Below, piece by piece: positions 35,501-46,881 of a stretch of 64,000 nucleotides of DNA. The notes under the pieces were generated by a model. The model was not told the origin of the DNA, did no database searches, and saw only the letters and a program-made list of their open reading frames with translations. A program made the translations under genes and the position numbers. The stretch is from Mycobacterium sp. (lineage in GTDB: Bacteria; Actinomycetota; Actinomycetes; Mycobacteriales; Mycobacteriaceae). The stretch is from positions 1-64,000 of the forward strand of contig JAOPUT010000299.1 of NCBI GenBank assembly GCA_025963385.1. The letters are read 5' to 3'. How positions within the stretch are numbered: the stretch's first letter is position 1; every line of letters starts with the position of its first letter.

Positions 35501-38500
35501 GCGCCGAACACCAGCGCCGTGTCGTCGGGGCATGCGCGGGCGCGGTCGCCGAGGAGGTCTGCGATGGTGTCGTCGCCGATGTCGTGCTCGGCGGCACGCC
35601 ACTGCCGGGTGAGTGCCACGCGTTCGGCGTCGAGGGTGAGGTCCAGGTCGCCGACCGGGGTATCCGGCTGTGCCAGTACCGATTCCACCGCGAGGCAGAA
35701 CCGCTGCACCATCGCGGCCGCTGCGGCACCGTCCACGACGTCTGGCCGGTACTCCAGCTTGATCGCCAGCTTCTCGCCGGGCGTCAGCACCCAGGTGAGC
35801 GGGTAGTGCGTGGTGTCGACGAAGTCCACACCGACGATGCCGTGTTCGCGCTCGAACTCGGTGAAGGTGTCGTCGTCGAGGAAGTTCTGCAGGACGTACA
35901 GCGCGTCGAACAACGGCTGGTACCCGGCACTGCGGGTGATGTCTCCGAGCCCGACGTAGTCGTGCGCCATCAGGTTCAGCCGGAAGTCCTCGACACGACT
36001 GAGAAGTTCGGTCACCGTCAGCTGGGGCGCTGCCTCGACGCGGGCAGGCACGGTGTTGAGGAACTGGCCGATCACGTTCTCGATGCCGGGGAGTTCCGGT
36101 GGTCGGCCCGCCACGGTGGTGCCGAAGACGACGTCGGTGTTTCCGGTCTCGTAGCCGAGTACCAGGCCGAGTGCCGTCGTGAGGACGGTGTTGGCGGTGG
36201 TCCGCTCGACGCGCGTGTGCTCGTTGAGCCGCGCCGTCGTCTCTGGCGACAGTTCGCCGTAGACCCGCTCGGGGAGCCCGGGCTCACGGCCCACCGCGTC
36301 CGGGGCCACCAGGGTCGCCTCGGGAAGACCTGCCAACGCGTCGGCCCAGGCCCGTGTCGACTCGGCGTGATCCCGGCCGTCCACCCACCTCAGGTAGTCG
36401 ACGTAGCCGGTCTGTGCGGCAGGCAGTGCGCCCCTGATACCGCCGGAGCTGTACAGCGCGAACAACTCTCGCAGGACGAGCTCCCTCGACCAGCCGTCCC
36501 AGAGCAGGAAGTGACAGGTCAGCAGCAGCCGGTCGCCCCTCTCGGGCAGTCGGATCACCGTGAGCCGGACCAAGGGCGGCATGCGCAGATCGAAGGGCCG
36601 CTCACCGTCTTCGCGCATCACGTCGGCAAGTCGCGTGGCGGCGGCCTCGGCCGTCAGGTCGGCCAGATCGACGACGGTGACGACGGCAGGAACGAATCGC
36701 CCGACGTACTGGACGGGTCGGGTGAGGTCCTCGCTGGTGAAACCGGTGCGGAGGTTGTCGTGCCGCGACAGCAGCGCACCGAATGCGGTGCGCATCGCAT
36801 CGACGTCGAGATGACGGTCGAAGTCGAACACGTTCTGCGCCAGATAGGTGTTGACGTCGTCGGTGTAGGTCGACTGGTAGTAGACGCCCGCCTGCAGCGG
36901 CGACAGCGGCCAGACGTCCTGGACCTCGACCGGGCACGCGGCGACGAGTCGCGTCAGATCGTCACCGGACAGACCGTGCCACGCCGGTGTCACGTCGACG
37001 GCCTTGGCCGGAACATGCTCCGTCAGTGCACCTTCCAGTGCCCGTGGGGTGCGCAGCTGGAACAACTCGCGGGTCTGCAGCGACACGCCGGACCCGGCGA
37101 GCCGGTTGACCACTCGCAGCGCGAGCAGGCTGTCGCCCCCGAGGGCGAAGAAGTCGTCGTCGATTCCGATCCCCGAGTCGAGGCCGAGGACCGCCTCGAA
37201 CGTGCGGCAGACCAGGGCCTCGCGATCGGTGCGTGCCGACGTCTTCGATAAGGAGAGCACCGGTTCCGGGAGTGCGCCACGGTCTCGTTTCCCGTTGGGC
37301 AGCAATGGGATTTCGGCGAGGATCGTGACCGTCGCGGGAACCAGGTGTGCCGGCAGGCGGTCGGCGAGAGCGGCGCGCACCGCGGCAGGGTCGAGTTCCG
37401 TCGCATCTCTGGCGACTACGTACGAGTCCAGCCGCGCGGCACCCTGAGCACCGTGGTGAACTGTGACGACTGCCTCGGTCACGCCGGGATGATCCGCTAG
37501 TGCGGTCTCGATCTCACCGAGCTCGACCCGGAATCCGTTGATCTTGATTTGGTCGTCGGCACGCCCCACGAACTCGACCGTCCAGTCCGATGTCCAGCGC
37601 GCGAGATCCCCGGTCCGGTAGAGCCTTTCACCATGCGGTCCGGACGGGTCGGCGACGAATCGTGCCGCGGTGGCGCCAGCCTGCCCCAGATAACCGCGGG
37701 CGAGTTGGACGCCACCGACGTAGATCTCACCGATCGCACCGGGCGGTACCGGTTGCAGGTCGGTGCCGAGCAGTTGGATGCGGGTGCCCGGTACGGGGTG
37801 GCCCAGGGACACCCGGCCGGATGCGTCGACGGGCCCGGCCAGGACGTCGCCCGCGATCTCCGACGAACCGTACGAGTTCACGATCTGGGCATCGGGCGAC
37901 ACCCGGTGCAGCGCGGCGACGGTGGCGGCGTCGAGGGGTTCACCGCTGCAGATCCAACGCCGGATCGAGCCGAGGTGCATCGGCGCTGCCTCGGCCATCG
38001 CCGCAGCAAGGCTAGGCACGACGAGCAGTTGTGCGGCCGATACGTCACCACTCAGAGCACCGAGGGCAGCTCCGTCGCGCGCGGTGTCCTCGTCGGCGAT
38101 CACCGCGGTGGCACCCGCGACGAGCGCGCCGAGGAGTTCGGTGGTTCCATCGATGAAGCTCATCGAACTCTTCACGACCCTGACGTCATCACCGTCGTGC
38201 GACCACTCCCGCGCCGCCCACTGCAGCCGGTTCGCCAGGGCGCCATGGGTTCCGACGGTTCCCTTCGGCGTGCCGGTGCTGCCGGACGTGTACACGACCA
38301 AGGCGGCGTCGTCCGGTCCGACGAGGTCATCCTGTCGAGGGCGCCACGGTTCGGTGCCGGAACCGACGTGCACCGTTGGGATGGCGTGCGGTGGCAGCGG
38401 CTGGTCGTCGGTGACGATCACGCGCGGCTGGGCGTCGTCCAACACGAGGGTGATGCGGGCAGCCGGATACCGGGGGTCCACGGGCAGGTAGGCCGCACCC

Positions 38501-41500
38501 GACCGCAGGACTGCGAGCAGGGCGACCGCCATGTCGGTGGTGCGCCCGGTGGCAACGGCCACCACGTCACCTCGCCGCACGCCGGCATCGACGAGTGCAC
38601 CCGCCAGCCTCGCCGCGCTGTCGTCGAGTTCACGGTACGTCAGTCGAGTGCCGCCGCCGACGAGGGCCACGGCGGTCGGAGTGGCTTCGATCCGCTGGTC
38701 GAGGAGTTCGACCACGGTCCCGTACCAGCCGGGTGCGGCCGTTCCGGCCTCGGTCAGGAGGCCCTGCTCCTCGGGCGCGAGTACTTCGAGCTCCCCGCAA
38801 CGTGTTTCACTGTCCGCGACGATCGTCGTGAGGATCCGCTCGTACAGCGAGAGGATCCGTTCGGCCGTCGCGGTGTCGCACGCCGCCTGGTCGTGTGTGA
38901 TGGCGGCGCTGAACGGAGCGGTCGGTTTCACCAGCAGCGTGACGGGATAGTGCGGTGCCTCCACGACGTCCATCGACTCGACCTGGATCGTGCTTGCGGG
39001 ATCGCTCGCCGCGGGCTGGTTCTCGATGACCAGGAGGGTGTCGAAGAGTTCGGGTGCGCCCACGGCGTGTTGGATGTCGGCGAGTGCCACGTGATGATGT
39101 TCGAAGAGCGTCGACTGCGCCTCCGCGAACCGCCGCACGATCGATTCGATCGGCTCATCGGGGCTCCAGCGGATGCGGGCCGGGATCGTGTTGATCAGCA
39201 GGCCGACCATGTCGCCGATTCCCGCGACGTCGATGCCGCGGCCCGACACCGTGGAACCGAAGACGACGTCGGTCCGTCCCGTCAGTCGACCGACCGCGAT
39301 GCCCCATGCCGCGCCGAGGACCGCGCCGGTGGTGACTCCCCGCCGACCCGACCACTCCACGAGTCCGGCAGCGACGTCAGCGGGCAGTTCGGCGGCGGCC
39401 CTGCCGAAGTCAACGCGACCGGATCGGCTCGGGGACAGGGCATCCGCCAGCCGGGTGGGCTCGTCGACGCCGTCCAACTCCGCTCGCCATGCCTCGATGG
39501 ACGTCTCGACGGGCGCGTCGGCGAGCCACTCCAGATAGTCGCGGTATCGCGCCGGAGCGGGCAGTGCCGCGCCGGGATCGTCGTGCAGTGTGGCGAGTTC
39601 CCGCAGGACGATCGGGACCGACCAGCCGTCGGCGATGATGTGGTGCACCGTCTGGATCAGCACGTGCCGGTCGGTCTCGAGGCGCACCAGCGCATACCGC
39701 ATCAGGGGTGGCTCGGCCAGATCGAATGGTCGGCTGCGCTGCTCCTCGGCAATGACGTCGACGCGCCGAACTGCGATCTGGGCGTCCGTCCCGCTGGCGT
39801 CCTCGTAGAGCCACGGCACCTCGACGCCACGGCCGATCACCGAGACGATGCTGCCGTCGCCGATGGCGCGGAAGGCGGCCCCGAGGTGGCGGTGGCGAAG
39901 GAGGACAGCATTGGCCGCCGAGCGGAGTCGGTCGGGGTCCAGCGGTCCGAACAGTTCGACGAGCTGTTGCACCACATAGGGATCGACGTCGGAGTACGTC
40001 GAATGGAAGTAGATCCCGGCCTGCAGCGGCGACGGGGGCAACACGTCGGCGGCCCCGGCGAGGTCACGATCGAGGTCTGCCTGCTCGAGGGTGACGAGGG
40101 GGAAGTCCGACGGTGTCGGGCCGCTGACGGCCTCGCTGGTCGCGATGGCGGCCAGAGCGCGGCGCCACAGATCGGCGAGCCTGCGGACCGCGTCGTGGTC
40201 CAGCACTCCGGACGGCCAGCTGAAGGTGGCCTCCAGCCGCGCCGTCCCCGCCGACTCGACGGTGATGGCGTTGACCTCGACGGCCCGGGGAAGGGGCATC
40301 CGGGGATCGCGGTCCTCGGCGACTGCGGCGTCGGCGAGGGTCCATGGCTCGCTGCTCGAACCGGAGAACCGGCCGAGGTAGTTGAACAGGACCTGCGGCT
40401 CGACCGCGATGCCGGGGCGCGCGCCAGCTGAAAGGTATCGCAGGGCACCATAACTCAGCCCGTTTCGCGGTATCGACCGCAGCTGCTCCTTGACCGCCTT
40501 GACGGCGGCGCCGAGTTCGTGGCCACCGTCCATCACCTCCTCCCATGCGGCGCCGGGGTCGACGCGGACCGGGTACAGCGTCGTGAACCAGCCGACGGTG
40601 CGCGACAGGTGCAGACGTTCGCCTACCGCACCGAGGTGCTGGGCCTCACGGCCGTGCCCCTCGAGTTCGAGTAGGCAGCCCGAGTGACCGTCTCCCCGCC
40701 ACTTCGCCAGGGCCAGCGCCAGTCCCGCGACCAGGACGTCGTTCACCCCGCCACGGATGGCAGCGGGCACCGGGCCGAGCAGGCGGGCCGTGAGGTGTTC
40801 GTCGAGGCGCACGACGAGCCTCGCCTCGGTCGCGACGACGTCGATCGCCGGATCCAGTGGCCGGCTTCCCAACGGCGTGTCCCGATCGGCGCCGACGACG
40901 CCCGACCAGTAGTCCTCGTCCGCCGCGAACTCGCCCCGGCGAGTGGCAGAACGCAACTCGTCGGACCACTGTCGGAAGGCGCAGTCCGCCTTGGCAAGTG
41001 ATACCGGGCGTCCCTCCTGGACGTCGGACCACGCCGACTGGAGGTCCTCGGCCAACAGCCGAAGTGACACCCCGTCGACGACCACGTGGTGCACCACCAG
41101 CAGCAGTCGGCCAGCCCGACCTGGTCCCGCATCCAGCCAGACCGCGTCGAACATCCGGCCTGCGCGAGGGTCGAGCCGGTCCACTGCCCGGGATCGCTCG
41201 ACGACGGTGACGTCATCCATGTCGTCGCCATCGACGGTCACCCGGCTCAGTACCGAACGGGCGCTGACCGAGCCAACCGCGGGCACGGTCAACCCCGCGG
41301 GATCGGAGTCGCTGATTCGGGCCCGGAGCATGTCGTGGCAGTCGAGCAGTGCGTCGATCATCACCGACAGCGGCGCCATCGCCAGGTCGGCGGGAGTGTG
41401 CAGCGTGACGGACTGGAAGAAGCCATCCAGTCCACTGTCGCCACCGTCGATTCCGTTGAGCCACGCGAGGATCGGGGTGGCCGCAACCTCTCCGGTCGGG

Positions 41501-43356
41501 TCGACGGCCACGGTGTCCGCCGCGTACGTCTCGGTGTCCTCCGCCACGCGGGCCAACGCGGCGGGGGTGCGCATGGTGAAGACGTCACGCGGGCGCAGTC
41601 GCATTCCCAGCTTGCGGGCGCGGGTGATCAGTCCCATCGCCACGATGCTGTCGCCGCCGAGCGAGAAGAAGTCGCCGTCGGCCCCGACCCGCGCGACGCC
41701 GAGCAACTCGGCGAAGATCTCGCAGATCGATTGCACCCGGGGGTCGGTCGGCACCGGCGCGTCCGGCACGTCCGCCGTCGGCGGGGCGGGCAGCGCCCGC
41801 CGGTCGAGCTTGCCGTTCGCGGTGACCGGAAACTCGTCGAGCACCAGAATCACGCTCGGCACCATGTGTTCTGGCAGTTTGGCTGCGCACCAGGCCAGCA
41901 GTTCGCCTTGGTCGAGGTCGGCGTTGGAGACCACGTAGCCGGTCAGTTGCACGCCACCGGAGGGTCCGTGACGGAGCACGACCGCGGAGTGGCGGACCGT
42001 CGGATGGGCCGCCAGCGCGACCTCGATCTCTTCGAGTTCCACGCGCATCCCGCGGATCTTGACCTGGTTGTCGGCGCGGCCCAGGAATTCGAGCACCCCG
42101 TCGGTGGTCCATCTCGCGAGATCGCCGGTGCGGTACATCCGCGATCCGTCGTCGTCGAACGGGTTGGCGACGAAGCGCGATCCCGTCAGCCCGGGGGCGT
42201 GGATGTAGCCGCGCCCCAACAGGAATCCCGCCGCGTAGAGTTCGCCGCCGACACCGACGGGCACCGGACCGAGGTCATCGTCGAGCACGTAGAGCTGGGT
42301 GTGCGGGTTCGGCCGCCCGATCGACGTCTCGATCCGCTCGGCGCTGTCGCGGTAGACGACGTGCGAGACGCCGATCGTCGCCTCCGCGGGGCCGTAGCCG
42401 TGATACAGCGTGGTGCTCAGCTGTGCACGGAACCGCTCGAACAGCGCGGGCGTCAGGACCTCGCCGCCGCACCACACGTGTTTGAGCCCTGCCAGCAGGG
42501 TGGTGCCCTCCGAGAGATCCAGGAGCACGTCGAGCATCGACGACACCAGGTACACGAAGGTGACCTTCTCGGTGGCGATCAGGTCGAGCAGGTACTGCGG
42601 ATCGCGCTCTCCACCCGCGTCGGCCACCACCACGTAGCCGCCCGAGACCAGCGGAAGCAGGATCTCGTTGATCGAGATGTCGAAGGACAGTGGCGCCTTG
42701 AACAGGGAGGCGTCCCCGAGGCCGAAGCCCAGGATGTCGGCGACCTGCCAGTTGAGGCGTTCACATATCGCCTCGTGCCGGATCATCGCTCCCTTGGGCT
42801 TGCCGGTCGATCCCGAGGTGAAGATGACGTACGCCAACTGGCTGCCGTCGATGTCGGCCTGCGGCGCGTTCGCGGGCAGATCGCCGAGTGTCCATGCGGC
42901 GAGGGACAGTTCGATGGGGTTGGGGTCGCCGGACCGGGCCGAACCGGGCGAGGCGATCACCGCGGTGGCCCTGGTGTCGGCGAGCACCTGGCGGCGGCGC
43001 TCGTCCGGCCACTGCGGGTCGACCGGCACGAAGGCCCCACCCGCGGCGAGGATGGCGACGATGGCGACCACCATCTCGGCCGACCGCGGCAACGCGATCG
43101 CGACCATCTCTTCGTGGCGGACCCCGTGGCCGCGAAGATGATGCGCGAGTTGATTCGCCAGGGTCGCTAGCTCGCGGTACGTCAGCCGGGTCTCCCCCGC
43201 CACCACCGCCAGCGCGTCGGGAGTCAGCAGGACCTGCCTGCCGAACGCCTCGGGGATCGTCGTCGTCGATGCAGGCCAACCCTCGTTGTTCCACTGCCGC
43301 AACAGGTTCAGCCGGTCACCGGGGGTCAGGCCGTCGTCGATCTCGGTCGTCGTCAC
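20593..43356 (-). CDS. fxbB-fxbC: six-module exochelin-type nonribosomal peptide synthetase (FxbB-FxbC fusion)
   Basis: A 7,587-residue synthetase (roughly 800 kDa). Start is GTG 43356, coupled by GTGA to the exporter gene. Modules with approximate residues and carrier serine: M1 A 30-525, T Ser570, E 625-1075. M2 C 1100-1525, A to 2035, T Ser2076. M3 C 2140-2580, A to 3110, T Ser3162, E to 3660. M4 C 3685-4130, A to 4640, T Ser4687, E to 5195. M5 C 5215-5670, A to 6215, T Ser6261. M6 C 6315-6760, A to 7240, T Ser7286, then thioesterase 7330-7587 (GWSFG, Ser7417). Codes aligned by eye to GrsA: DINYWGGIGK (formyl-hydroxy-Orn), IDTLISSGDK (beta-Ala-like), DMENLGLINK (hydroxy-Orn), DFWNIGMVHK (Thr), DMENLGLINK, DTWDTGLVDK (unassigned). 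The first five residues and the epimerases match exochelin MS. M. smegmatis uses two proteins for this. Confidence 0.93.
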   Translation of the reverse strand: MTTTEIDDGLTPGDRLNLLRQWNNEGWPASTTTIPEAFGRQVLLTPDALAVVAGETRLTYRELATLANQLAHHLRGHGVRHEEMVAIALPRSAEMVVAIVAILAAGGAFVPVDPQWPDERRRQVLADTRATAVIASPGSARSGDPNPIELSLAAWTLGDLPANAPQADIDGSQLAYVIFTSGSTGKPKGAMIRHEAICERLNWQVADILGFGLGDASLFKAPLSFDISINEILLPLVSGGYVVVADAGGERDPQYLLDLIATEKVTFVYLVSSMLDVLLDLSEGTTLLAGLKHVWCGGEVLTPALFERFRAQLSTTLYHGYGPAEATIGVSHVVYRDSAERIETSIGRPNPHTQLYVLDDDLGPVPVGVGGELYAAGFLLGRGYIHAPGLTGSRFVANPFDDDGSRMYRTGDLARWTTDGVLEFLGRADNQVKIRGMRVELEEIEVALAAHPTVRHSAVVLRHGPSGGVQLTGYVVSNADLDQGELLAWCAAKLPEHMVPSVILVLDEFPVTANGKLDRRALPAPPTADVPDAPVPTDPRVQSICEIFAELLGVARVGADGDFFSLGGDSIVAMGLITRARKLGMRLRPRDVFTMRTPAALARVAEDTETYAADTVAVDPTGEVAATPILAWLNGIDGGDSGLDGFFQSVTLHTPADLAMAPLSVMIDALLDCHDMLRARISDSDPAGLTVPAVGSVSARSVLSRVTVDGDDMDDVTVVERSRAVDRLDPRAGRMFDAVWLDAGPGRAGRLLLVVHHVVVDGVSLRLLAEDLQSAWSDVQEGRPVSLAKADCAFRQWSDELRSATRRGEFAADEDYWSGVVGADRDTPLGSRPLDPAIDVVATEARLVVRLDEHLTARLLGPVPAAIRGGVNDVLVAGLALALAKWRGDGHSGCLLELEGHGREAQHLGAVGERLHLSRTVGWFTTLYPVRVDPGAAWEEVMDGGHELGAAVKAVKEQLRSIPRNGLSYGALRYLSAGARPGIAVEPQVLFNYLGRFSGSSSEPWTLADAAVAEDRDPRMPLPRAVEVNAITVESAGTARLEATFSWPSGVLDHDAVRRLADLWRRALAAIATSEAVSGPTPSDFPLVTLEQADLDRDLAGAADVLPPSPLQAGIYFHSTYSDVDPYVVQQLVELFGPLDPDRLRSAANAVLLRHRHLGAAFRAIGDGSIVSVIGRGVEVPWLYEDASGTDAQIAVRRVDVIAEEQRSRPFDLAEPPLMRYALVRLETDRHVLIQTVHHIIADGWSVPIVLRELATLHDDPGAALPAPARYRDYLEWLADAPVETSIEAWRAELDGVDEPTRLADALSPSRSGRVDFGRAAAELPADVAAGLVEWSGRRGVTTGAVLGAAWGIAVGRLTGRTDVVFGSTVSGRGIDVAGIGDMVGLLINTIPARIRWSPDEPIESIVRRFAEAQSTLFEHHHVALADIQHAVGAPELFDTLLVIENQPAASDPASTIQVESMDVVEAPHYPVTLLVKPTAPFSAAITHDQAACDTATAERILSLYERILTTIVADSETRCGELEVLAPEEQGLLTEAGTAAPGWYGTVVELLDQRIEATPTAVALVGGGTRLTYRELDDSAARLAGALVDAGVRRGDVVAVATGRTTDMAVALLAVLRSGAAYLPVDPRYPAARITLVLDDAQPRVIVTDDQPLPPHAIPTVHVGSGTEPWRPRQDDLVGPDDAALVVYTSGSTGTPKGTVGTHGALANRLQWAAREWSHDGDDVRVVKSSMSFIDGTTELLGALVAGATAVIADEDTARDGAALGALSGDVSAAQLLVVPSLAAAMAEAAPMHLGSIRRWICSGEPLDAATVAALHRVSPDAQIVNSYGSSEIAGDVLAGPVDASGRVSLGHPVPGTRIQLLGTDLQPVPPGAIGEIYVGGVQLARGYLGQAGATAARFVADPSGPHGERLYRTGDLARWTSDWTVEFVGRADDQIKINGFRVELGEIETALADHPGVTEAVVTVHHGAQGAARLDSYVVARDATELDPAAVRAALADRLPAHLVPATVTILAEIPLLPNGKRDRGALPEPVLSLSKTSARTDREALVCRTFEAVLGLDSGIGIDDDFFALGGDSLLALRVVNRLAGSGVSLQTRELFQLRTPRALEGALTEHVPAKAVDVTPAWHGLSGDDLTRLVAACPVEVQDVWPLSPLQAGVYYQSTYTDDVNTYLAQNVFDFDRHLDVDAMRTAFGALLSRHDNLRTGFTSEDLTRPVQYVGRFVPAVVTVVDLADLTAEAAATRLADVMREDGERPFDLRMPPLVRLTVIRLPERGDRLLLTCHFLLWDGWSRELVLRELFALYSSGGIRGALPAAQTGYVDYLRWVDGRDHAESTRAWADALAGLPEATLVAPDAVGREPGLPERVYGELSPETTARLNEHTRVERTTANTVLTTALGLVLGYETGNTDVVFGTTVAGRPPELPGIENVIGQFLNTVPARVEAAPQLTVTELLSRVEDFRLNLMAHDYVGLGDITRSAGYQPLFDALYVLQNFLDDDTFTEFEREHGIVGVDFVDTTHYPLTWVLTPGEKLAIKLEYRPDVVDGAAAAAMVQRFCLAVESVLAQPDTPVGDLDLTLDAERVALTRQWRAAEHDIGDDTIADLLGDRARACPDDTALVFGATRLTYAELDGRINRLARELLARGAGPERVVALALPRSIDMVVALFAVLRTGAAYLPLERDYPLARLTGMVDDARPVLLVCHAASAELADHQLRAGRDVVWLDDPAVIENLSRTAAEALSDDELGDFARSGGPDRLEFPAYVIFTSGSTGRPKGVVTPYRGLTNMQLNHRAAIFEPAIAKAGGRRLRVAHTVSFSFDMSWEELLWLVEGHEVHVCDEELRRDATALVSYCRAHHIDVINVTPSYAHHLFEQGLLDAGGHAPTLVLLGGEAVSDEVWRRLRELPDGTGYNLYGPTEYTINTLGAGTDDSTTPAIGHPIWNTRAYVLDSWLRPVGDGVVGELYIAGTGLARGYLERPGLTSDRFLADPFTSGGRMYRTGDLVARRNDSSGTLDFFGRSDDQVKIRGYRVELGEVAAALTGLPDVRQAVTIARPGPATSVKQLVAYVLPESRVDDPAAFAAELRAALARTLPDYMVPALYGVVDEIPLTVNGKLDVRALPEPVVPAAGESRDPRDAREVLLAGIFGDVLGLPHVGIDDDFFTLGGDSISSIAVSGKARKSGLHITPRDVFRRRTVAALAAATGTAPQATVDVEPDSGVGVIAPTPMLAETAGAQTPLANFYQSMVLATPAEITRREMELVLQSVLDAHGMLSARLTGWTLSVPAAAAAATTVLTTRTGALSPSDVGDVTAAAAAQLAPEDGVMVRAVWYDNPSAAGQLLLVIHHLVIDGVSWRILTDDLARAWAEVRGLLDAQEPPKLDAVPTSFRTWSDTIAAARFDTEIEYWNQILSTPDPDLGRRPIDPAVDVASTVRSQTFSLSGDVSSALLSSVPAAIYGGVNDVLLTALALALAQWRAGRGSAEGTAAIVNLEGHGREADLLPGNLDLSRTVGWFTAIYPARLDPGRLDWADVLAAGPALASAAKSVKEQLRAVPSRGLGYGVLRHVAESRPLRGAAPQILFNYLGRFAGGSGRDWEPVAQIGALREGVDPTNPASALEINALAEDGPTGTVLSITLAWPGGLLDSADVEALSGLWSEALTALTRCDALEGHTPSDFPLVDVTQADLDGWEHTGRVDDVLPLLPLQQGMYFHGAFGEGLDDYTDTYHVQQIAELSGTVDAATLRASVIAVVQRHQALRASFRELRDGRIAQVIWADVPVEFDTLDLSSWEPAQSRRRLEELSHEQLSRPFDLAQAPLVRYLLVSLTADDHRLVQTMHHIVADGWSYPVIFGDVVAHYDAALEIATGPGPVTVTLRDHVEAVLGGDQLSARDAWSTALAGVEPTTLFPATDSGEDAKSVGEHRSSVRRLSPEATAALVGTARERGVTLSTALHGAWGLLLGRLLDRTRVVFGSTVSGRGGELPGTESIVGLLINTIPVPMSWEHRTTIAAAFADLQERQSAVLDAQHLGLTELARLAGVRDFFDTMVVVENFPTVETGDQDGPRAVSFRGFTGTDAPHYPVSFVAYLDDRLTIEIKYDAGKVTAAQAARLGERVERILTSFAEQPDGPVGAIDLRTADERELTACAGTRRGPDRTLVESFTAAVRAHADDVAVTCGSDRLTYAELDERTTAVAAALIDLGVRPESRVAVALPRSVDLVVGLLAVIKAGGTYVPLDIDSPVARLQHIVTDSAPVCALVDRADRLPSDISPVATPTITLADAVRSRPEGGLAPGDLTADNAAYVIYTSGSTGVPKGVAVTHRNVAALFEGTSTLFDFGPDDVWTMFHSAAFDFSVWELWGPLLHGGRLVIVEQAVARDPDRFVELLATERVTVLNQTPSAFYPLIEADRRTRSPLSLRYIIFGGEALDAGRLAAWYRDREASMPQLVNMYGITETCVHVSHRPLESADAESVIGGPIPGLQIHLLDGALQPVPIGVVGELYIAGGQVARGYVGRAGLTASRFVANPFDASGERLYRSGDTAMWTESGDLVYVGRSDQQVKVRGYRIELGEVESALAALPDVVTAAAAVRQDDTGRSRLVGYLVGRQAIDVADVRARLAERLPDYMVPSALVELDALPLTVNGKLDRAALPAPAEKPSSALEVADRGEGTTAELIAALCSEILTASVGVDDDFFTMGGDSIVAIQLVNRARRQGVRITPQQVFVCRTPAALADAAGRSVAAAAAPGDSGSDLGEVMLTPIVQRLAELGGSVDRLNQTDLLLAPVDATKDQLEAAINAVVRRHDAFGLRLHRPAPMLWSLETVAASHVSVRRVDVTTYTDDQLREAIGVESDAAAGRLDPGSGVVVAAVWFDRGRGRQGRLLVTVHHLAVDGVSWRILIDDLSEAFRQVRDGEPPVLPPVPTSIRSYARTVNESAQQAARLAEFEHWTSTLAAGGELDPDATTVDLTVGATRDHEVRLSVDETVPLLTTVPAMANADVTETLLTALHLAIGRWRHARGGVADTPLVLDLERHGRDGWGDDLDLSRTVGWFTAIAPVRLPGLGDGDLVAALKVVKERLRGVADSGLGFGQLRYCNPRTAAALGRLPTPQLLFNYLGRWAADGTDDWDSAPEVDALRAGPDPDLGTPYLLEINAICDETVDGPVLRATLTYADGEMAADSVADLADHWLAVMRELGRLVDGGSASPSLTPSDLPLVALSQAQIDDVTAAIEPAIEDIWPLSPLQEGVYFQARYARAAVYIVQNVFDFAEPVDVVALRTAYSAVMRRNPVLRSGFLADGLPHPVAAIAIDPVCEPELIDLTRTDPAQLDERVAELTAADRLRTFDLDDPPLARLTIVRTADRDRLIFSYHFLLLDGWSREQLLRELFAEYAAATRGTAADLPEPTARFTDYLRWLAERDRSASAEQWATTLADLAAPTLLVPAAVGTEPALALRLDFTLTEVQSARLVDTARDAGVTLNALIGTALAMVLAYETGSDDVVFGSTVAGRPTDLDGIDTVIGLFVNTVPTRVRLRPGRSAAETMRAVQADRLEVMDHEYLGLGDIQRAVAARGGENGALAGGGPLFDNLYVLQNFLDDDTFTDMETEYGIVGHDSIDASHYPLTWVASPGHRLWVKLEYRPDVVDRAYAQRLLDRLRHVILQISEHAEPLAAVPVLLSAEDAELVAQAEETRHELPDATVMDLLAERSVRSAEATALVCGGERIDYGLLDARVNRLAWVLRDRGIGPEHTVALAIPRSIDAVVALFAVLRAGAAYLPLELDYPDERLAVMLADAGPVCLLTTSTVTMRMGALVPESCSVIELDGRKARAEQAAARPDWDGYSPNLDEPAYVIYTSGSTGTPKGVVTPHRGLTNMHLNHREAIFAPAIAKAGGRRLRIAHTVSFSFDMSWEELLWLIEGHEVHICDEDLRRDATALVAYCHRHQIDVVNVTPSYAQLLFDQGLLAPESSPVAALAPGTSPVAALAPESSPVAALAPGGHPPVLVLLGGEAVSAAVWDRLRDSETSYGYNLYGPTEYTINTLGGGTDDSVTSTVGRPIWNTRAHVLDAWLRPVPDGVAGELYIAGAGLARGYLRQPAMSAGRFVANPFELGGRMYRTGDLVLRRADGNLDFLGRTDDQVKIRGYRVELGDIEAALVAHPRVMQAAVIARPDPTTSGSQRLIGYVVADEAADELTAELRTHLKAALPAYMVPSAIAILDRLPLTDNGKLNVRALPDVDPVGQRTAGRPPQTPAEEVLCRIFEEVLGSRDIGVDDDFFDLGGHSLLSIRLIGLVRSALGVEMSIRDVFDAPTVAGLAAHLVAQPTAESTPRPELIAAPRPERVPTSQAQERLLILERLGDTGAAYNYPLVFRLRGPLDVDALRGAVGDLVDRHESLRTVFGEHDGVPFQRILPVGTRAPMQVVDCAEADVSALTAAAARHRFDLGSEIPLRLNVLRVGPDDHVVAMTLHHIATDEWSDTPFINDLNTAYEARVAGAVPSLPELPVQYADYAVWQRRVLAGIGAHQLEFWRDALAGAPDELTLPADRARPNRPSGSGGTTTVTIPPETAAALRDLAADRQVSMLMLLHAGVATLLHRVGAGDDIVVGTPVAGRDDAALNDLIGFFVNTVVLRVDASGNPSFDELLTRVRGADLAAFAHQDLPFDRLVEELNPPRVAGRNPLFGVFIGYTRRDGQDADMFGLPTTWSEPETAAAMFDLGFTLIDEGADGGAAIMAEYADDLFDESTVVSLTQRLVSLLGRVAVDTGTAIGAVDVLLDGELDTLVKELNDTAHDVARVGLAALVTRQARRTPAATAVVFDDEELSYAELDAWSDRLAAELISGGAHPGSIVGVSLPRSVELVVALLAVAKSGAAFLPLDPDYPPDRLEYMTADARPAVVLDDESAIRATRTAPAPEAFAVVDAATRAYVLYTSGSTGRPKGVAVSHAGIANRIAWLQHAYPLTVDDRMLVKTPISFDTSVWEVFWPLSVGATLVVARPGGHRDPGYLAETIVSQRVTAVDFVPSMLELFLDDPRSVQCTSLTRVTVGGEALSTEVATRFSTNLGVPLHNLYGPTEAAVDVLGWTADGGPVALGVPGWNVRVHVLDGYLNPVPLGAPGELYLAGVQLADGYLHRYGLTSQAFVANPFEAGARMYRTGDVVRWRRDGQLEYLGRTDDQIKLRGVRIEPGEIETVLATHPSVASARVVVRADRLVAYYLPARGKDGVPADALRRHALSALPLHMVPSAYVELTAFPLTPSGKLDRRALPEPELVAAGGRPAVTPHQERLCKLFSKVLGVAVTSIDDDFFALGGHSLLLVRLAAAIRREFDLDVPVANLMVAPTVAEVAARLLEGASQLAESLAPVLALRATGTEPPLFCLHPASGLSWQFAGLKRHLPQSIPIYGLQAPLFSGGTLPDDIATLASDYADTVESVAPTGPLRLLGWSFGGSMALLVAEELTRRERDVTFVGMLDARTDVVADVEFDPAAVLAGLLREMGFPVDPGARMTTDEAVALVRSSGDAIAILDDTQIAQVIENYVAAERLTADADYGRYDGDVFFVDATTLEMDLVGVASEGWRDHVGGELRVVSLDCRHSELMDSDVLVRWGPLLAAELTD
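25431..25520 (-). repeat. 30-bp in-frame minisatellite inside the module-5 adenylation domain
   Basis: Three 30-base units (25431-25460, 25461-25490, 25491-25520) plus nine bases of a fourth, differing only at a few positions. Each encodes ten residues of the pattern S-P-V-A-A-L-A-P plus two variable residues. The sister adenylation domain of module 3 lacks this stretch, so it is an insertion of about 30 residues in a loop before the core motif GGEAVS. Confidence 0.9.
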
Positions 43357-45134
43357 GTGCGCGTCTCCATTGGATGTGAGTGGCGCGCCGCCCACGCGCG
43401 CCAGAGCTGGGCATAACGGCCGCCGGCCGACACCAGGTCGTGGTGGGTGCCCTCCTCCACGACCTCCCCGTGGGCCATCACCACGATGCGGTCGGCCGAC
43501 GCGGCCTGGGTCAGACGGTGCGCGATGACGAGGGTGGTGCGGCCCGCGGTCGCCGCATCGGCAGCCCGCTCCAGCTCCCTCGCTCCCTGGCTGCCCGCCT
43601 CAGCGGTGGCTTCGTCGAGGACGGCGACCGACGGATTCACCAGCACCAGCCGGGCCAGCGCAAGTTGTTGCGCCTGAGCGGAAGTCAGTTCGTGGCCGCC
43701 TTCACCGACGACGGTGTCGACGCCGTCGGCGAGCGCCGCCACCCAGTCCTCCGCACCCACCGTCCGCAGCGCGTCGTGTACCTCGGCGTCCGTTGCGTGT
43801 GCGTTGGCCAGCCGCAGATCGTCGATGAGGGGTCCCGCGAAGACGTGCACCTCCTGGCTGACGATCGCAATGTGCCTGCGGCGCTGCTCCGCGGTCATGT
43901 CCACCAGCGCGACGCCACCGATCGCGGCCGAGCCCCGCTGCGGCGTCAACGCTCCCGCGGCGATGCCTGCCACCGTCGACTTGCCTGCGCCGGTCGATCC
44001 GACCAACGCGACCCGCTGCCCCGGTTCCACTCGGACACTGACACCGCGCACCACCGAGTGCTCTCCGTCGTAACTGAAGTCGAGGTTCTCGAGATGCAGT
44101 GCGGTGTCGCGTGGTTCGACAGGCGACGTAGGGATCGGCGCAGGCTCCCCCGTCAGCCTCACCAGACCGACGAGCCTGGCCAGGCTGGCGCCCGCGTCCT
44201 GGGCTTCGTCGAAGGTGAAGAGCAGCGTGCTGATCGGGCTGAACAGCCGGTGGAACAGCAGCGCCGCGGCGGTGGTCTGACCGACCGACACCTCACCCTG
44301 CTGGACGAGCACGAAGCCCGTCACCAAGATCACCGACAGGCCGATGAATTCGGCTCGGTTGATGCGGCCGACGAAGCGGGTGAAGAGCGTGAACACGCCG
44401 ATCGAGATGTCGCGAACCTTGGCCGAGGCGACCTCGATCGCGCTCTGGTGCGCGCCGTGCATGTCATAGGCGTGCACGGTCGCCGAGCCGATCATGCTCT
44501 CCATCAGGACCTGCGACCGCTCGGCGATGGCACGTCGCTCTTCGGCGTAACGCGGCGCCGACCGCGGCAGGTACCAGCGCAGCGCGAGCACGTAGAAGGG
44601 CACCGCGACGGCTCCCGCCAGCCCGAGTCGCCAGTCCAGCCCCAGCATCGCGACCAGTGACAGCAAGCCGAGCAGTATCGACGCGAACATCGTGGGGATG
44701 ACGTCGGACACGGCCTTGGCGATCGTGGCCACGTCGGTGCTGACGCGGGAGAGCAAGTCTCCGCGGCCAACTCGCTCGACGGTGGTCGTCGGCAACGACA
44801 GTGCCCGCGCCACGCCCCCCTCCCGCAGGTCCGCCAGGGCGACGGCGCCGAGGCGGCCGATCAGGTAGTTGGACACACCGAGGGCAAGTCCGCCGAGCAG
44901 CGCCGACACCGTCACGACGATGCCGACCGTCACGATGACCGACGACGGGGAGCGGTCGATGATCCGGTCCACGAGGACACCGAGCACGTACACGGGCAGC
45001 ACCGACATCGCCGCCGCGATCAATCCGACGCCGACCGTCAGCACGACGGAGCCTGCCCTGCAACGCAGTTCACGTCTCAACCAGGACCACGTCTCGCGGC
45101 CGGTGGCGACGGGAAGGATGACTGGTTCGCTCAT
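43353..45134 (-). CDS. ABC exporter half, catalytic NBD (siderophore export, ExiT-like)
   Basis: A 593-residue half transporter: six membrane segments in residues 25-310 and one nucleotide-binding domain. Walker A is intact ([13 protein letters not shown] near 378) and Walker B with the catalytic glutamate is intact (VAVLDEAT near 508), but the signature is degenerate, LTSAQ instead of LSGGQ (near 481). Together with its neighbour, which has the opposite defects, it should form a heterodimer. It starts with ATG in an ATGA overlap with the upstream half and its TGA overlaps the GTG of the synthetase. In M. smegmatis the exporter of exochelin is ExiT. Export of the finished apo-siderophore is the inferred role. 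Confidence 0.88.
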   Translation of the reverse strand: MSEPVILPVATGRETWSWLRRELRCRAGSVVLTVGVGLIAAAMSVLPVYVLGVLVDRIIDRSPSSVIVTVGIVVTVSALLGGLALGVSNYLIGRLGAVALADLREGGVARALSLPTTTVERVGRGDLLSRVSTDVATIAKAVSDVIPTMFASILLGLLSLVAMLGLDWRLGLAGAVAVPFYVLALRWYLPRSAPRYAEERRAIAERSQVLMESMIGSATVHAYDMHGAHQSAIEVASAKVRDISIGVFTLFTRFVGRINRAEFIGLSVILVTGFVLVQQGEVSVGQTTAAALLFHRLFSPISTLLFTFDEAQDAGASLARLVGLVRLTGEPAPIPTSPVEPRDTALHLENLDFSYDGEHSVVRGVSVRVEPGQRVALVGSTGAGKSTVAGIAAGALTPQRGSAAIGGVALVDMTAEQRRRHIAIVSQEVHVFAGPLIDDLRLANAHATDAEVHDALRTVGAEDWVAALADGVDTVVGEGGHELTSAQAQQLALARLVLVNPSVAVLDEATAEAGSQGARELERAADAATAGRTTLVIAHRLTQAASADRIVVMAHGEVVEEGTHHDLVSAGGRYAQLWRAWAARHSHPMETRT

Positions 45135-46858
45135 CGCAACACCGCCGACTGGTAATCGCTGCGTTCCAGCAGTTCCTCGTGGACACCGGTCGCGACGACG
45201 CGGCCGTCGTGGAGTAGGACGACGCGGTCGGTCGCCGCCAGCAGCGCGGGACTGCAGGTCACGATCACGGTGGTGAAACTGCGGGCGGATCCTCCGTGGC
45301 GCTGTCCTGTGATCCCCTTGGCGATCGCACTTTCGGTGACCGCGTCCACCGCGGTGGTCGGTTCGTGCAGCACCAGCACTGGCGGGCGGCGCAGCAGGGC
45401 ACGGGCCAGGGTCAGGCGTTGACGCTGGCCACCCGAGAGGCTTGCGCCGCGTTCGGTGACCGCGTGGTCGAGTCCGTCGTGATGGGCGTCGACGACGTCG
45501 ATCGCGCAGGACGACCGCAGCGCCTCGTCGATCGACCGCGCGTCGACGGCGGCGGCGCCCGCCGTCAGATTCGTGCGCAGTGAGCCGGTGAAGAGGTCGG
45601 TCCTGTGCGGCTCGACCAGCAGGGCCCGGTGGGCCTCGGCGAGATCGAGGTCCTCGAGCGGTACCCCGCCGACCGCCACCTTCCCGGTGTACTCGTCGGT
45701 GGTCAGCTGGCCAGACAACACCCGGACGAGGGCATCGGCGTCGGCCGCGCGCGTGGCCACCACGCCGACCAGATCGCCGGCTCCGACGGAGATGGTGGCG
45801 CCGTCGAGGGTGCCGTGTTTCACGTCGATGAGTTCGATTGCGTGCGGGCCCATGTCGAGCCCGGCGCTCCCCGGGAACAGGGCCGTCGGCGCGTCCTCCA
45901 CCCAGCCGACGCGTTCGGCCGACGCGCGGGCCTCCGCGATCCAGCTGGGCACCTCTGCCATCGTGCTGAACGGTTCGAGCAGGAACTGCGCAAGGCCGAT
46001 GACGGTGATCAGCTCACCGACCGAGATCTGCCCGCGGAGCGCGAACCATCCTGCGGTGACGGCGATTCCCACCGCCAACAACGCACTCGCGGCATTGGAG
46101 AAGCCGATGAAGATGCTCTGGGAGCGGGTGGCCCGGATGGTGGCGGCCAGCGCGTCCCTGCTGACGGCGCGATAGCGATCCGATGCGGCGTCCTCGGCGC
46201 CGATGCCGCGCAGGGGCCGGAGTCCAGCGATCAGGTCTGCCGACATCGCCGTCGCCCGACCCGCGAGCTCCTGTTGATCGGCCACACGGCGGGTGATGAC
46301 CGGGCCGCCGAACTGCAGTCCGAAGAGGATCAGTGGGGTACCGATCAGCACGACCAGGCCCAGCGGCACGTCGATCGTCAGCAGTACGCCGGCGCACACG
46401 ACGATGGCTGTCACCGAACCGGCGATCCGCGGCACGTAGTCCAACAGGTACGACGTGTCGTCGGCATCGGTACTCGCGATGGAGAGCAGTTCGCCGCTGC
46501 GCAGCCGGGTCCGCAGCCGCCACGGATGCAGGATCTTGACCGAGAGGTCGACCCGCAGCTGATGTCCCTCGGTGGCGATCGCCTTCATCAATTGTCGTGC
46601 GCCGAACCGATAGCAGAGGTTGAGCGCGACGAACAGCACCGCAAGAGCGGCGACCCAGATCGCCAGCTGGCCCGCATCGCCGGTCTCGACCGCGCGACCG
46701 ATGACGACGCCGATCATCACGGGCACCATCGCCTCGCACAGCTGATGGCCGCAGATCAGCAAGGATCCGACCGTCAGGAGCCGCGCGTTCCTGGTGACGG
46801 TGCGCCGCAGGATTGACGCCCCCGTGCGTGATCTCTCGGTGTCGGGCGACGACACCAC
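45131..46858 (-). CDS. ABC exporter half, degenerate NBD (siderophore export, ExiT-like)
   Basis: A 575-residue half transporter with six membrane segments and a nucleotide-binding domain. Walker A is destroyed (VGVVATRAADADALVRV near 369 where GxxGxGKS/T is expected) and Walker B reads VLVLHEPTTAVD, His for the Mg-binding Asp. The signature ASLSGGQRQRLTLARAL (near 471) is perfect. It would give the LSGGQ to the partner's intact Walker site, making one hydrolytic and one structural ATP site. Start GTG 46858 lies 23 bases after the mbtH stop. It is the second gene of the iron-regulated biosynthesis/export operon. Confidence 0.85.
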   Translation of the reverse strand: MVSSPDTERSRTGASILRRTVTRNARLLTVGSLLICGHQLCEAMVPVMIGVVIGRAVETGDAGQLAIWVAALAVLFVALNLCYRFGARQLMKAIATEGHQLRVDLSVKILHPWRLRTRLRSGELLSIASTDADDTSYLLDYVPRIAGSVTAIVVCAGVLLTIDVPLGLVVLIGTPLILFGLQFGGPVITRRVADQQELAGRATAMSADLIAGLRPLRGIGAEDAASDRYRAVSRDALAATIRATRSQSIFIGFSNAASALLAVGIAVTAGWFALRGQISVGELITVIGLAQFLLEPFSTMAEVPSWIAEARASAERVGWVEDAPTALFPGSAGLDMGPHAIELIDVKHGTLDGATISVGAGDLVGVVATRAADADALVRVLSGQLTTDEYTGKVAVGGVPLEDLDLAEAHRALLVEPHRTDLFTGSLRTNLTAGAAAVDARSIDEALRSSCAIDVVDAHHDGLDHAVTERGASLSGGQRQRLTLARALLRRPPVLVLHEPTTAVDAVTESAIAKGITGQRHGGSARSFTTVIVTCSPALLAATDRVVLLHDGRVVATGVHEELLERSDYQSAVLR

Positions 46859-46881
46859 CTCGGTGGCGTCGATGTCGGTGG

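Noticed and set aside
37549-40431. A long plus-strand open frame (about 960 codons) and many other long frames opposite the synthetase.
   Set aside because: They are antisense shadows produced by GC-rich third positions of the synthetase codons; their translations are low-complexity Arg/Gly/His-rich and show no domain.
43357-43395. A start 13 codons further upstream for the giant synthetase.
   Set aside because: It would overlap the exporter gene by 43 bases without a ribosome-binding site; GTG 43356 forms the GTGA overlap used repeatedly in this locus.
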